This document shows, in pieces, positions 25,507-33,023 of a DNA stretch of 35,317 nucleotides. Within the stretch, counting starts at the first letter, position 1. Every line of letters begins with the position of its first letter. Source of the DNA: an uncultured Bacilli bacterium. GTDB taxonomy: Bacteria; Bacillota_I; Bacilli_A; RF39; UBA660. A program made the translations under genes and the position numbers. The notes beneath the pieces were generated by a model. That model searched no databases, was not told the DNA's origin, and worked only from the letters and a program-made list of their open reading frames with translations. Where the stretch lies: contig CANQAQ010000008.1 in the NCBI GenBank assembly GCA_947589275.1, positions 1 through 35,317 on the forward strand, read 5' to 3'.

Positions 25507-25769
25507 TTGCATGATGAATGGTAGCTCCAATCATTAAAAGAGTCAAGTCATAAAGTATAGAAAGTTTTGTCTATCATCCTAAAATAGTTAAGAATCTATT
25601 AAAATATTGAATAGCAGGATAAGAAGTTTACACATCAATACTAAATTATCACTTATTTCATAAGAGTTTAGCATTGTGTAAAATTATTTCGTACTTACGA
25701 AATTCATCCTACTTTGTAGGTTACTATAAAGGATAAAGTTAATAATATCAATACATTAGAGCATTAAAA
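25507..25769. other. Gene-free stretch with stacked hairpins
   Basis: No reading frame with a ribosome site was found. Three inverted repeats follow each other: 25627-25645 with 25667-25682 (imperfect, TTTACACA...TGTGTAAA), 25686-25692 with 25697-25703 (ATTTCGT/ACGAAAT), and 25108-like CCTAC/GTAGG at 25708-25712 and 25716-25720. They may form a structured RNA, an attenuator or the remains of an element end. GC is higher here than in the surrounding intergenic DNA. Confidence 0.4.
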
Positions 25770-25813
25770 AATCATCCTATTTTTTATTTATCTATAATTT
25801 TTATAGGATGATT
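25770..25813 (-). terminator. Strong terminator after the Cys-rich precursor gene
   Basis: An 11-bp perfect stem (AATCATCCTAT 25770-25780; ATAGGATGATT 25803-25813) with a 22-base loop. On the minus strand it ends in TTTTTT, 37 bp after the precursor stop; A/T runs on both sides allow either direction. Confidence 0.78.
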
Positions 25814-25849
25814 AAAAAAATAAATAAGTAGTTGTACTAAAATTTTGTA

Positions 25850-26020
25850 CTAAATTAAGCTAGTCAATCTTTTTCTATAAGCTATTGTTAAGTTTCCTAA
25901 ATTATTATTTAATGAAAATTTACAATTGCAATTACAGTTGCTACAAGTACATTGATTAGCTACTACCAATTTTTCTTTTTTTAACTTTGCTAAAGCTTTT
26001 GTTCTGTTAGCTAAAATCAT
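25850..26020 (-). CDS. 56-residue Cys-rich RiPP precursor (substrate of the radical SAM enzyme)
   Basis: The ATG at 26020 follows GGAAAGGAAGG, which overlaps the end of the radical SAM gene (stop 26022-26024); the frame ends with TAG at 25850. A basic N-terminal leader (NRTKALAKLKKEKLVVANQ, residues 5-23) is followed by a core with five Cys at 24, 26, 29, 31 and 33 (C-T-C-S-N-C-N-C-N-C) and then a 23-residue tail (FSLNNNLGNLTIAYRKR...) without Cys. Alternating Cys next to a SPASM radical SAM maturase is the pattern of clostridial Cys-rich peptides (CLI_3235/CcpM type) and of ranthipeptides, where Cys is linked to a neighbouring residue by a thioether. Family assignment is tentative; the operon link is firm. 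Confidence 0.82.
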   Translation of the reverse strand: MILANRTKALAKLKKEKLVVANQCTCSNCNCNCKFSLNNNLGNLTIAYRKRLTSLI

Positions 26021-26021
26021 A

Positions 26022-27362
26022 TCAATCAGCCTTCCTTTCCAAATTACTTTCTATTGTAACATAAAAATATTGTTTTATCAACCATTCAAGCAGCTTTTTA
26101 TAATATATACATGATGCATTATCCAAATTTGTTCTCTTACCAAATAATACTTCAGCTTGCAAAGGACATCCTCCACCACAAACTGATAGTGCTGGACAAT
26201 ATTTACATTCTTCCTTGTCTATTGTATACATTTTTAACCATTCGTTATTTGCAGGATTATTTAAAATATCTGCTATATCATCTTTAATTATATTTCCGAC
26301 AATATTTTTATATGATCTAGAATCTCCTTGACATATACATACATCTCCATTGGGCTTTATAGTTAATTGATTTAGTCCAACTGCACCACAACTATGGAAT
26401 TTAAAAGTTTGATTTAAAAACATTTCAATTTGCTCTTTTACTTTTTCTTCATCAATACCATTGTCTTTTAATTTTTTATAAGAATTTAATATAAAATCAC
26501 TCATTTTATTATAATGTTTTTCCCAATCATTAGTGTTACTAGAATAATGATATAAATTCCAAAAAACATTTTTAATCTTACTATCTATTAACCAATTTAA
26601 TACTTCTTGTTCATTTTCTACTACATCGGGTGTAACAGTTGCAGATACACAATAACTGCTATTCATGTTATTTAATAATTTTATAGCAGCCATTGCTTTA
26701 TCATAAACACTGTTGTTACCGGATTTGAAAACTCTATTTTTATCATTTATGAATTTTGGGCCGTCAATAGAAATACCTATTCCAATATGTTTATCCATTA
26801 AAAATTGTATTATTTCTTTCGTTAACAATGTACCATTTGTAATAATTGTTAATGTTATATTCGATTTTTTTTCTTCTTGAATATAATTTATCGTTTTTTT
26901 TACAACTTCAAAATTTGTTAAAGGTTCTCCTCCATAAAAAATTATTTGAGATTCCTTTATCTTATTTTTTTCTAATTCTGCTAAAAATTTATCAACAGCA
27001 ATTTTTGCAGTTTTAAAGGACATTTTGGTATATTTTTGGCTTGAAATGGGACTGCTTTCAATAAAACAATATTTACAAGCTAAATTGCAAAAAGTTGAAA
27101 CATTTAAATACATAATTGTTGGAATTTTTACTTGCTTTTTAATTCCAAATTTTAATGTTTCATAAACCTCTTCCATATCAGATGTTGTTTCATAAATACC
27201 ATTTTCTATCATTAATTTTGTTTCTTCTTTTGTTAAATTAAAGTTTTTTATATCATTGATTTTTTCCTTTTCAACAAATATTATTTGCATTAATATTGAA
27301 TTAAATATTGCTTCATATTGCTCATCCATTTTAATATGTTGAAAATATTTTGATAATTTCAT
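26022..27362 (-). CDS. Radical SAM/SPASM peptide maturase
   Basis: 446 residues from the ATG at 27362; TAGGAGGAAATAGT just upstream fixes this start over an in-frame codon at 27410. Residues 1-80 precede the barrel and may bind the leader peptide. The radical SAM site is C92-NLA-C96-KY-C99; IFYGGEPLTN and TLTIITNGTLL are the next family motifs. The C-terminal SPASM domain has Cys in FHSCGAVG, VCIC, ECKYC, VCGGGCP and NASC, enough for two auxiliary 4Fe-4S clusters. Such enzymes form thioether or C-C crosslinks in peptides. It lies between a methyltransferase gene (stop 27364) and the Cys-rich precursor gene, both adjacent without spacers, so they form one operon. Confidence 0.9.
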   Translation of the reverse strand: MKLSKYFQHIKMDEQYEAIFNSILMQIIFVEKEKINDIKNFNLTKEETKLMIENGIYETTSDMEEVYETLKFGIKKQVKIPTIMYLNVSTFCNLACKYCFIESSPISSQKYTKMSFKTAKIAVDKFLAELEKNKIKESQIIFYGGEPLTNFEVVKKTINYIQEEKKSNITLTIITNGTLLTKEIIQFLMDKHIGIGISIDGPKFINDKNRVFKSGNNSVYDKAMAAIKLLNNMNSSYCVSATVTPDVVENEQEVLNWLIDSKIKNVFWNLYHYSSNTNDWEKHYNKMSDFILNSYKKLKDNGIDEEKVKEQIEMFLNQTFKFHSCGAVGLNQLTIKPNGDVCICQGDSRSYKNIVGNIIKDDIADILNNPANNEWLKMYTIDKEECKYCPALSVCGGGCPLQAEVLFGKRTNLDNASCIYYKKLLEWLIKQYFYVTIESNLERKAD

Positions 27363-27363
27363 A

Positions 27364-28119
27364 CTATTTCCTCCTAATAACAAAAATTTGTTTCCTGCTA
27401 GTTTTATCAAATTTTTCTAAATTATAATCTCCATATAAACCAATTATTTCAAAATCATAAGCTTCAAATATATTAATTATTTCTTGATGAAAAAATATCC
27501 TGTTTGGTAATATATATTCTTTTATAGTTTCGCCATTACAAACATACTTTTTTTTGTATATACAAGTCAAATTAATGATATCAAATTTTCTACTTTCATA
27601 TAATTCTATCATTTTATTTTTCATATTAAATTCATTTGTTTTAATATAATTACTTACATCTAATAAATCATTTATTGTAGGGTTAATTGTATCAATAACT
27701 ACTTTCGTATCCTTGCTACATAATTTTTTTAAATTATTAAAGCACAATTTTATATCATTCACATCATAAAAATTATTTATTACATTAAATGGAAAAATTA
27801 TTAAATCATAAGTTTTATTAACTAAAAAAGTTTTAAAATCACTATTATATAGTTTTACATTTTTATAATTATATTTTTTGTTACAATATTCAATTATTTC
27901 TTTAGAAAAATCAACACCATCATATAAGTCAACTTTATCATGTAATAATTTTATTAATCTACCATTACCGATACCAACCTCCAAAATTTTTTTTGAATTA
28001 TAATTATTTATTATTTTTGACCAAAAATATATGTCATCTTTATAGTTTTGAAATTCATTTATATATAAATTGGGAGTTGAATATAATTTTTTAATTAATT
28101 TATTATAATCATTTTTCAT
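27364..28119 (-). CDS. Class I SAM-dependent methyltransferase in the RiPP operon
   Basis: 251 residues. Motif I KILEVGIGNGRLI (about residues 39-51), motif II YDGVDFSKEII and motif IV YDLIIFPFNVINNFY mark a Methyltransf_25-like enzyme; DTINPTINDLLD follows. The start overlaps the upstream rRNA-methyltransferase-like gene by 11 bp, and the stop lies one base before the maturase start. The substrate may be the peptide or something unrelated; its place inside the operon favours a role in the product or in immunity (inference). Confidence 0.8.
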   Translation of the reverse strand: MKNDYNKLIKKLYSTPNLYINEFQNYKDDIYFWSKIINNYNSKKILEVGIGNGRLIKLLHDKVDLYDGVDFSKEIIEYCNKKYNYKNVKLYNSDFKTFLVNKTYDLIIFPFNVINNFYDVNDIKLCFNNLKKLCSKDTKVVIDTINPTINDLLDVSNYIKTNEFNMKNKMIELYESRKFDIINLTCIYKKKYVCNGETIKEYILPNRIFFHQEIINIFEAYDFEIIGLYGDYNLEKFDKTSRKQIFVIRRK

Positions 28120-28951
28120 TTTTATTCCTTAAGACATATATATTTAAAGCAATAGTGATTTTATCAATTTTGGGAATTTCTTTATAATTATTTAAAAGTG
28201 GGGTCATATTAATCAAATAATTAAAAGTTTTATTATCTAGTGTAAATGTTTTAATATATTCGTCTTTCTCAATAATTTCATATTTTTTCTTTATATTATC
28301 AAAAATTATATTTTCATTTTCATATTCTTTAATATTTAATATATCCCTAATTTCATGTAAATATTGTTTTTTAGGAGTTACTTTTATTATTATGCCATCT
28401 TGCTTTAGCAAACGTCGCATTTCATTTTCGTTGGATGGGGATAATATATTTAAAATTACATCTATAGAATTATCCTTTATAGGCACACTATTTAAATCAG
28501 AAACTATTCCAATAATATTATGACTTATATAATCGTTATATAAATCTATTCCATCTTTTGATAAATCTATTCCTATCATTTGTAAATTACTGTCATTTAA
28601 TTTTTTTAAAATTTTGTAATCATGAGTTCCTTCTCCAGAACCCATATCTAAAATTTTTTCATTTTTGCCATTTTGAATAATACTACATATTCTGTTGTGT
28701 AATTCATCATAAAATCCACTATTAATAAGATTTCGTCTATTGGTAAATAATTTTTTGTTATAAATCTTATCTTGTTTTAATTTTGATGTTTTATACAGAA
28801 TTATTGTGCCTTTTTTTGATATATTAAATGTATGATTATTTATACACTTTAAACTATTATCACAAAAATTTAACTTTTCGGCACAAAAAGGACATATAAA
28901 TATTTCACTTAATCTATCATAATTATTCACAAAATAATCAATCTTCTTCAT
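28109..28951 (-). CDS. RlmA-type 23S rRNA (guanine-N1) methyltransferase homologue
   Basis: 280 residues from the ATG at 28951 (GGAAGGAG eight bases before it, better than the one at 28966). The N-terminal zinc ribbon is C-x-x-C (FICPFCAEKL) with a second pair C...H in LKCINNHTFNISKKG, as in RlmA and TlrB. Then comes motif I ILDMGSGEGTHDYKIL and the block DLSKDGIDL; SPSNENEMRRLLKQDG fits RlmA's late motif. RlmA makes m1G745 in Gram-negatives, and its relatives at G748 (TlrB, RlmA-II) give resistance to tylosin-type macrolides. As first gene of a peptide-product operon it could confer self-immunity, though a housekeeping role remains possible. Confidence 0.82.
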   Translation of the reverse strand: MKKIDYFVNNYDRLSEIFICPFCAEKLNFCDNSLKCINNHTFNISKKGTIILYKTSKLKQDKIYNKKLFTNRRNLINSGFYDELHNRICSIIQNGKNEKILDMGSGEGTHDYKILKKLNDSNLQMIGIDLSKDGIDLYNDYISHNIIGIVSDLNSVPIKDNSIDVILNILSPSNENEMRRLLKQDGIIIKVTPKKQYLHEIRDILNIKEYENENIIFDNIKKKYEIIEKDEYIKTFTLDNKTFNYLINMTPLLNNYKEIPKIDKITIALNIYVLRNKNEK

Positions 28952-28977
28952 GTAGACTCCTTCCATTGAATAATAGT

Positions 28978-28983
28978 ATTATA
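28978..28983 (-). promoter_or_regulatory. -10 box of the Cys-rich RiPP operon
   Basis: TATAAT on the minus strand, 26 bp before the first gene's ATG (28951). No good -35 hexamer is found at 16-18 bases, so the promoter may need an activator. Confidence 0.5.
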
Positions 28984-29079
28984 CCACACAAAAAGACATT
29001 TTTCTTCAAAATGCCTTAAATTTAAACAATATTTTTATATTTTTATATTGCTACTCATTATTCCCCATAAAAATTCTAT

Positions 29080-29107
29080 CCCCGGTTTCTACGACTAAGA
29101 AACGGGG
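29080..29107. other. GC-rich hairpin, terminator or IS200/IS605-type end
   Basis: CCCCGGTTTCT (29080-29090) pairs with AGAAACGGGG (29098-29107) with one bulged C and the loop ACGACTA. It is the most GC-rich stretch nearby and has TTCAT right after it. It could end the ZIP transporter transcript (minus), but its T run is weak. Compact GC hairpins of this kind also occur at ends of IS200/IS605 elements. No transposase gene is present. Confidence 0.4.
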
Positions 29108-29131
29108 TTCATATAATTTAAGGGATATTTT

Positions 29132-29878
29132 TTATTCAAATAACATACTAATAAATATTATTAATATTCCAATTATTATTCCAAAAATAGATAATATTTT
29201 ATTTTTATTATGAAGTAAATGAGGTATAAGCTCAAAAATAATTATATATATTATCATACCAATAGTTATACACATAAGTATACCTATAATAATATCATTT
29301 AAAATTGAACTAATAAATAACATAAGTAATCCACCAATAAATGTTGATAATCCTACTAGTGATAATAGTATTATTTTTTTATTTTTATTTTCTTTTTCAA
29401 TAGTAGAATATATTATCATACCCATTGGTATATTATGTAGACCAATACTAAGTGCCATTAAAATACCAACTTTTGTTGATTCTAAAGTAATATTATAAAC
29501 AGCCATTCCCTCAATAATATTATGAAGAACAATAGCTATTGAAGAAACTATACCAATATGAACTAAATTTTGTTTTGTACAATCATGACTTAAGCCATGT
29601 TCACTATCATGTTCTGGTATAAATTTGTCTAATAATTTTAATAATAATATTCCAACTATTACTAATGATAATATTAATGATAATGTAATTATTATGTTAT
29701 TACTTTTAAATATTTCAAAAACTTCAGGAATTAACTCAGTAGATATTAATGATAACATTGTTCCTAAAGCTATTGATATTGATAGTTGCTCAATAATTTT
29801 ACTATTATTAGTTAGTTTTATAACTAATACCCCAATAAATATAAATATACCTAAAATAAATGTTATTAAAAGACCCAT
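29132..29878 (-). CDS. ZIP-family metal transporter
   Basis: 248 residues with about eight membrane segments. The metal-pathway motifs are LHNIIEGMA in segment IV and LHNIPMGM in segment V; the loop between segments III and IV is His-rich (PEHDSEHGLSHD). ELIPEVF in segment II and ELIPHLL near the C-terminus are also typical. ZIP proteins import Zn(II), Fe(II) or Mn(II); the metal is not predictable. AGGTGAC precedes the ATG. It is transcribed away from the PepSY gene with 26 bp between them, so it may share its operon. Confidence 0.88.
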   Translation of the reverse strand: MGLLITFILGIFIFIGVLVIKLTNNSKIIEQLSISIALGTMLSLISTELIPEVFEIFKSNNIIITLSLILSLVIVGILLLKLLDKFIPEHDSEHGLSHDCTKQNLVHIGIVSSIAIVLHNIIEGMAVYNITLESTKVGILMALSIGLHNIPMGMIIYSTIEKENKNKKIILLSLVGLSTFIGGLLMLFISSILNDIIIGILMCITIGMIIYIIIFELIPHLLHNKNKILSIFGIIIGILIIFISMLFE

Positions 29879-29904
29879 AAGTCACCTCAAAAAATATAAA
29901 TAAA

Positions 29905-30294
29905 TTAATCTCTTTCTCTAAATGATTTTATAATATTACCATTTGATGCATTAATAAAATACTCATACTCATAATTTTGATAATTAAAATTAACTTCATA
30001 AACTGTTTGATTATACTTATAATCAACTTCAATATCTATATCATAAATATCACTCTTACTTAATTTAACATCATCTAATGCTATATTTAAAGCACTTTCT
30101 CTAGATATATAATTTTTATTTTCATTAGAATCGTTATTAAAATGTATATTATTATTCTCATCATATAAATTTCTAATTTCTTTTCTTTCATTATTAAACT
30201 CTATTATAAAAAATATAGAGAAACCTATTAATAAAACTATTATTACTATAAGTAATATTATAATATTCTTTAAATTATTTTTTTCTTTTTCCAT
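29905..30294 (-). CDS. PepSY-domain membrane protein
   Basis: 129 residues. One N-terminal membrane segment (about 10-32, IIILLIVIIVLLIGFSIFFII) is followed by a linker and a PepSY domain at about 62-125 (SRESALNIALDDVKLSKSDIYDIDIEVD..., YEYFINASNGNIIKSF). PepSY domains are found in extracytoplasmic proteins, often protease inhibitors or envelope sensors. GGAGG precedes the ATG. Its neighbour upstream is a small membrane protein. Confidence 0.83.
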   Translation of the reverse strand: MEKEKNNLKNIIILLIVIIVLLIGFSIFFIIEFNNERKEIRNLYDENNNIHFNNDSNENKNYISRESALNIALDDVKLSKSDIYDIDIEVDYKYNQTVYEVNFNYQNYEYEYFINASNGNIIKSFRERD

Positions 30295-30326
30295 AAGTAT
30301 CTACCTCCTAAAAATTACTATTTATC

Positions 30327-30749
30327 TTATCTTTTATTTTTTAATAATAATATACTTATTACTATTAAGATAATAGATGGTAATAAAAATTCTAAACCTC
30401 TTACTAAAATAAACACATAAAATGGACTAGAATTAGCATTCAAATAATAAGTAAGCCAATCAATATTTACCATTATAATAAACCCCATAATTAATATTAA
30501 GGATATAAAAATTAATATACTACCTAATATTTTATTAATACCTATTTTCTCTTTTTTTATCTTCTTAGTAATTATATAAACTATAGATAATAAAATATAA
30601 GTTATAAATAAAAATATAAATAATAAATAATTAAATGTCAAAATAGTAGGTATACTTCCAAAATGATATAAATTAAATATTTCCGTAGTTATAAAAGTTA
30701 TTATCAAAGATAAAATAATTGTTACTATAACTATTAATATTTTTTTCAT
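30327..30749 (-). CDS. Small integral membrane protein, unknown function
   Basis: 140 residues with about four membrane segments: near 5-25, 35-58, 72-95 and 115-136. No conserved motif is recognisable, and it ends LLKNKR. It lies 32 bp before the PepSY gene on the same strand, so the two are probably co-transcribed. The 300 bp upstream hold no gene but a decayed cupin fragment. Confidence 0.65.
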   Translation of the reverse strand: MKKILIVIVTIILSLIITFITTEIFNLYHFGSIPTILTFNYLLFIFLFITYILLSIVYIITKKIKKEKIGINKILGSILIFISLILIMGFIIMVNIDWLTYYLNANSSPFYVFILVRGLEFLLPSIILIVISILLLKNKR

Positions 30750-30920
30750 ATTTCACCCTTTTCTAAAAATTATTATTTATTCATCAAATATTATACTACA
30801 ATATTTAATAAAATTTAAAAAATAATTATAAGAATTTACCTAAATAAAGTCTATATATATTTTTATATGCATAAAAAACACATTTTTAATTTTTCTTCCG
30901 TTCTTAAATAGTTATTTTTA

Positions 30921-31050
30921 ATTTATTATATTCCTAATCAGTAACCGATTCTAACCATATATTCTCGGTTTCTTCACTTAGTGCCTCAACAAGCAATATG
31001 ATTAAGTAAAAAATCTTTTCTTGCTTCATGAAAATTTTTACAGTAGTAGT
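30921..31050 (-). pseudogene. Decayed copy of the 3' end of the cupin gene
   Basis: This stretch aligns with the cupin gene at about 32085-32210: both read ttatattc...gattctaacca(t/a)atatt, ttttc(c/g)gttt, cttcac, then caac(a)(g/a)caat and atcttttcttgct(c/t)catgaaa. It has indels and many substitutions, so no frame survives. It lies just downstream of the DinD gene while the intact cupin lies upstream, so the DinD gene is bracketed by the two copies. The remaining bases from 30750 to 30920 hold nothing recognisable. Confidence 0.7.
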
Positions 31051-31067
31051 CTAGTATTTTTTCAAAT

Positions 31068-31928
31068 CTATTTTTTATTTTCCAATTTTTCTTTTTTCTC
31101 TAAATATTGATAGTTAAGATTATTTTGATTGCTGATTACTGATTTGCCAAGTTTTTGTTCTAAATTATCTCTTGCTACTTTAGAAACATTACCACCCATT
31201 TTAGCAATTGCTTTATTTTGCTCTAAACCATATGGCTTATGTTCCTTAGCAAGTTCACGAGTAGCAATTTCTCCTAAATCAGTAAGAACAATTTCTATAT
31301 CAGACATATTATCTCTTAAGGATTCTTTTCTAATACCTTTGTATGATTTATATTCACTTGATTTCATACCAGACCATTCTTTATATATTTCATTTGTTAT
31401 TATTCCATATTCATAATCTTTTGAAATACCGCCTTTTTTCCATATATCAGTTAGTTTATTTCTATTCAATATACCTTTTAATCTAGCTTCAATCCATTTA
31501 TCCGAATATCCTCTTTTTCGATAATAATTTATAGCTCTTTTAATAGCAATCTCAGGATCAAATACTTCATCTATTCTTTCACTTCCTAAGTTAGCAAGCC
31601 AAACCTTAAAAGGCTCTGCTTTATAGCTTGGAACTGACTCAATTAATCTTAATATTCCTTTTGTATCAAGTGTGTCTGTTAAATAGTTTTTCCCATCTTT
31701 TGTAGATTTTATTTTCAGTTGCACGATTTTTTCGTGCAACTCACTACCTTCTTGTTTCAACTTTCTTTTTAAATCACTCCAATAATTTCTTGGAATATTA
31801 GCATCAGTTAAAATACTTATTACATCTACTACACTAAAATAATAATCTTCTTTTTCACTATCCCAAACACTTCTTATTTCTTTTCCTTCGAATAGATTTG
31901 AGATTGTTTCTAATTTGTTTTGATTCAT
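31068..31928 (-). CDS. DinD/BRO-family protein (SOS-associated, phage-type)
   Basis: 286 residues; AAGGAGG precedes the ATG. The N-terminal BRO-like domain (FEGKEIRSVWDSEKEDYYFSVVDV, YWSDLKRKLKQEG, residues 12-62) is followed by a middle region (KGILRLIESVPSYKAEPFKVWLANLG) and a C-terminal part rich in basic residues, with GYSDKWIEARLKGI and MSDIEIVLTDLGEIATREL. This is the layout of E. coli DinD (274 residues), a damage-inducible protein reported to bind RecA, and of phage antirepressor-like proteins. Its promoter overlaps a LexA-like box (31961-31974), as expected. It is flanked by a decayed and an intact cupin copy, a sign of insertion. Confidence 0.85.
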   Translation of the reverse strand: MNQNKLETISNLFEGKEIRSVWDSEKEDYYFSVVDVISILTDANIPRNYWSDLKRKLKQEGSELHEKIVQLKIKSTKDGKNYLTDTLDTKGILRLIESVPSYKAEPFKVWLANLGSERIDEVFDPEIAIKRAINYYRKRGYSDKWIEARLKGILNRNKLTDIWKKGGISKDYEYGIITNEIYKEWSGMKSSEYKSYKGIRKESLRDNMSDIEIVLTDLGEIATRELAKEHKPYGLEQNKAIAKMGGNVSKVARDNLEQKLGKSVISNQNNLNYQYLEKKEKLENKK

Positions 31929-31949
31929 TTAAACCTCCTTGATAAGATC

Positions 31950-31978
31950 ATTATATAATAAGAACATTTGTTTGACAA
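31950..31978 (-). promoter_or_regulatory. DinD promoter with embedded LexA/DinR-like box
   Basis: On the minus strand TTGTCA (31973-31978), a 17-base spacer and TATAAT (31950-31955). Inside the spacer, on the plus strand, AGAACATTTGTTTG (31961-31974) fits the Bacillus LexA consensus CGAACRNRYGTTYC at nearly all core positions. A repressor bound there would block RNA polymerase. Confidence 0.7.
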
Positions 31979-32026
31979 TATATTTTTTAAATTGTTTTAA
32001 TCATTATTGATACAAAACATTATGAT

Positions 32027-32057
32027 ATAAAAAAACAAACCATATAAATGGTCTGTT
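32027..32057 (-). terminator. Terminator of the cupin gene
   Basis: A 10-bp stem with one G-T pair (AACAAACCAT 32034-32043; ATGGTCTGTT 32048-32057); on the minus strand it ends in a long T run. Confidence 0.7.
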
Positions 32058-32075
32058 AATAATACATATATTTTT

Positions 32076-32504
32076 TTAATTATCTAGTTTATTATATTCT
32101 TCGTCTGTTACAGATTCTAACCAAATATTTTCCGTTTCTTCACCTGGTACTTCAACAGCAATGTGACTAAACCATGAATCTTTTCTTGCTCCATGAAAGT
32201 GTTTTACATTTGCAGGAATTACTACAATATCACCTGGAGATAATTTTTGTACCTTTTTTCCTTCTTCCCCGTAATATCCATATCCAGCTATGCAAATTAA
32301 AACTTGTCCCCCACCAGATTTAGCCTTATGAATATGCCAGTTATTTCTACATCCTGGTTCAAATGTTACATTTGCAAAACTAATTCCATTATCTGTTTTA
32401 GCTAACATATTAATATAACTTTGTCCACTAAAATATTTAGCAAAATCATCATTTGGTTGTCCTAATCCAAATACATTTAATTTATCAAATTCTTCTTTAT
32501 TCAT
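32076..32504 (-). CDS. Cupin-domain protein (CMD-associated)
   Basis: 142 residues; AAGGATAG lies near the ATG. Single cupin fold: motif 1 GCRNNWHIHKAKSGGGQVL carries two His and Gln, motif 2 PGDIVVIPANVKHFHG carries the last His. It resembles the small cupins fused to or beside carboxymuconolactone decarboxylase-like proteins, as here (CMD gene at 34035). The metal and the reaction are unknown. A broken copy of its 3' end lies at 30921-31050. Confidence 0.87.
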   Translation of the reverse strand: MNKEEFDKLNVFGLGQPNDDFAKYFSGQSYINMLAKTDNGISFANVTFEPGCRNNWHIHKAKSGGGQVLICIAGYGYYGEEGKKVQKLSPGDIVVIPANVKHFHGARKDSWFSHIAVEVPGEETENIWLESVTDEEYNKLDN

Positions 32505-32522
32505 AAACTATCCTTCTTTCTT

Positions 32523-32890
32523 TTAAAATACCAAATTAATAATTTGTTCAAATATTAAAGAACCAATCATAACATATAAAAGATATATTATAAAATTTTT
32601 CATTTCTAAGACTATTTTTAATGCACCTAAATTAGTTATTTTAGTTGATGGACCTGTTGCTTTAATATTTCTACCAATGTTTTTAATAATCTCATAAATA
32701 AATTAGGATCGGTATCATGATTATAAATTTCACACAATTTATCAAATCTAAAAAATGATTTTTTCTTATAAAAAATTCTGACGAGTAATCCCGCAATAAA
32801 TCCAACTAATATACAACTATTTAATTGAATTAATATTATCTTTACCCCAAGTGCTAATGTATGAATAAAAGTTTTGGATTTAAAAGTATT
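32523..32890 (-). pseudogene. Remnant of a predicted permease (UPF0718/COG0701-like)
   Basis: Translation in two frames gives pieces of one protein: KTFIHTLALGVKIILIQL and GLLVRIFYKKKSFFRFDKL, then HDTDPNLFMRLLK in the first frame, and NIGRNIKATGP plus a hydrophobic end (LLYVMIGSLIFEQIINLVF, stop at 32523) in the second. The frame changes in the A-run at LLK/NIG, where one base appears lost. The first part of the gene is absent. 32890-33023 holds nothing I recognise. Confidence 0.55.
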
Positions 32891-33023
32891 GAGGACATCA
32901 TAAAAAAGGCCAAGATATCATCTTTCACTACTTTTTTAGAAAAAGATGCAGCAATAGATAAACATTTGTGAAAATTGTATTTCAAAGTAGTACAAGAAAT
33001 ATATTAACCACGCTTTTATTGCA

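Noticed and set aside
25686-25720. Transposon terminal inverted repeat
   Set aside because: Arms are 5-8 bp with tiny loops and no transposase nearby; a local RNA hairpin is simpler.
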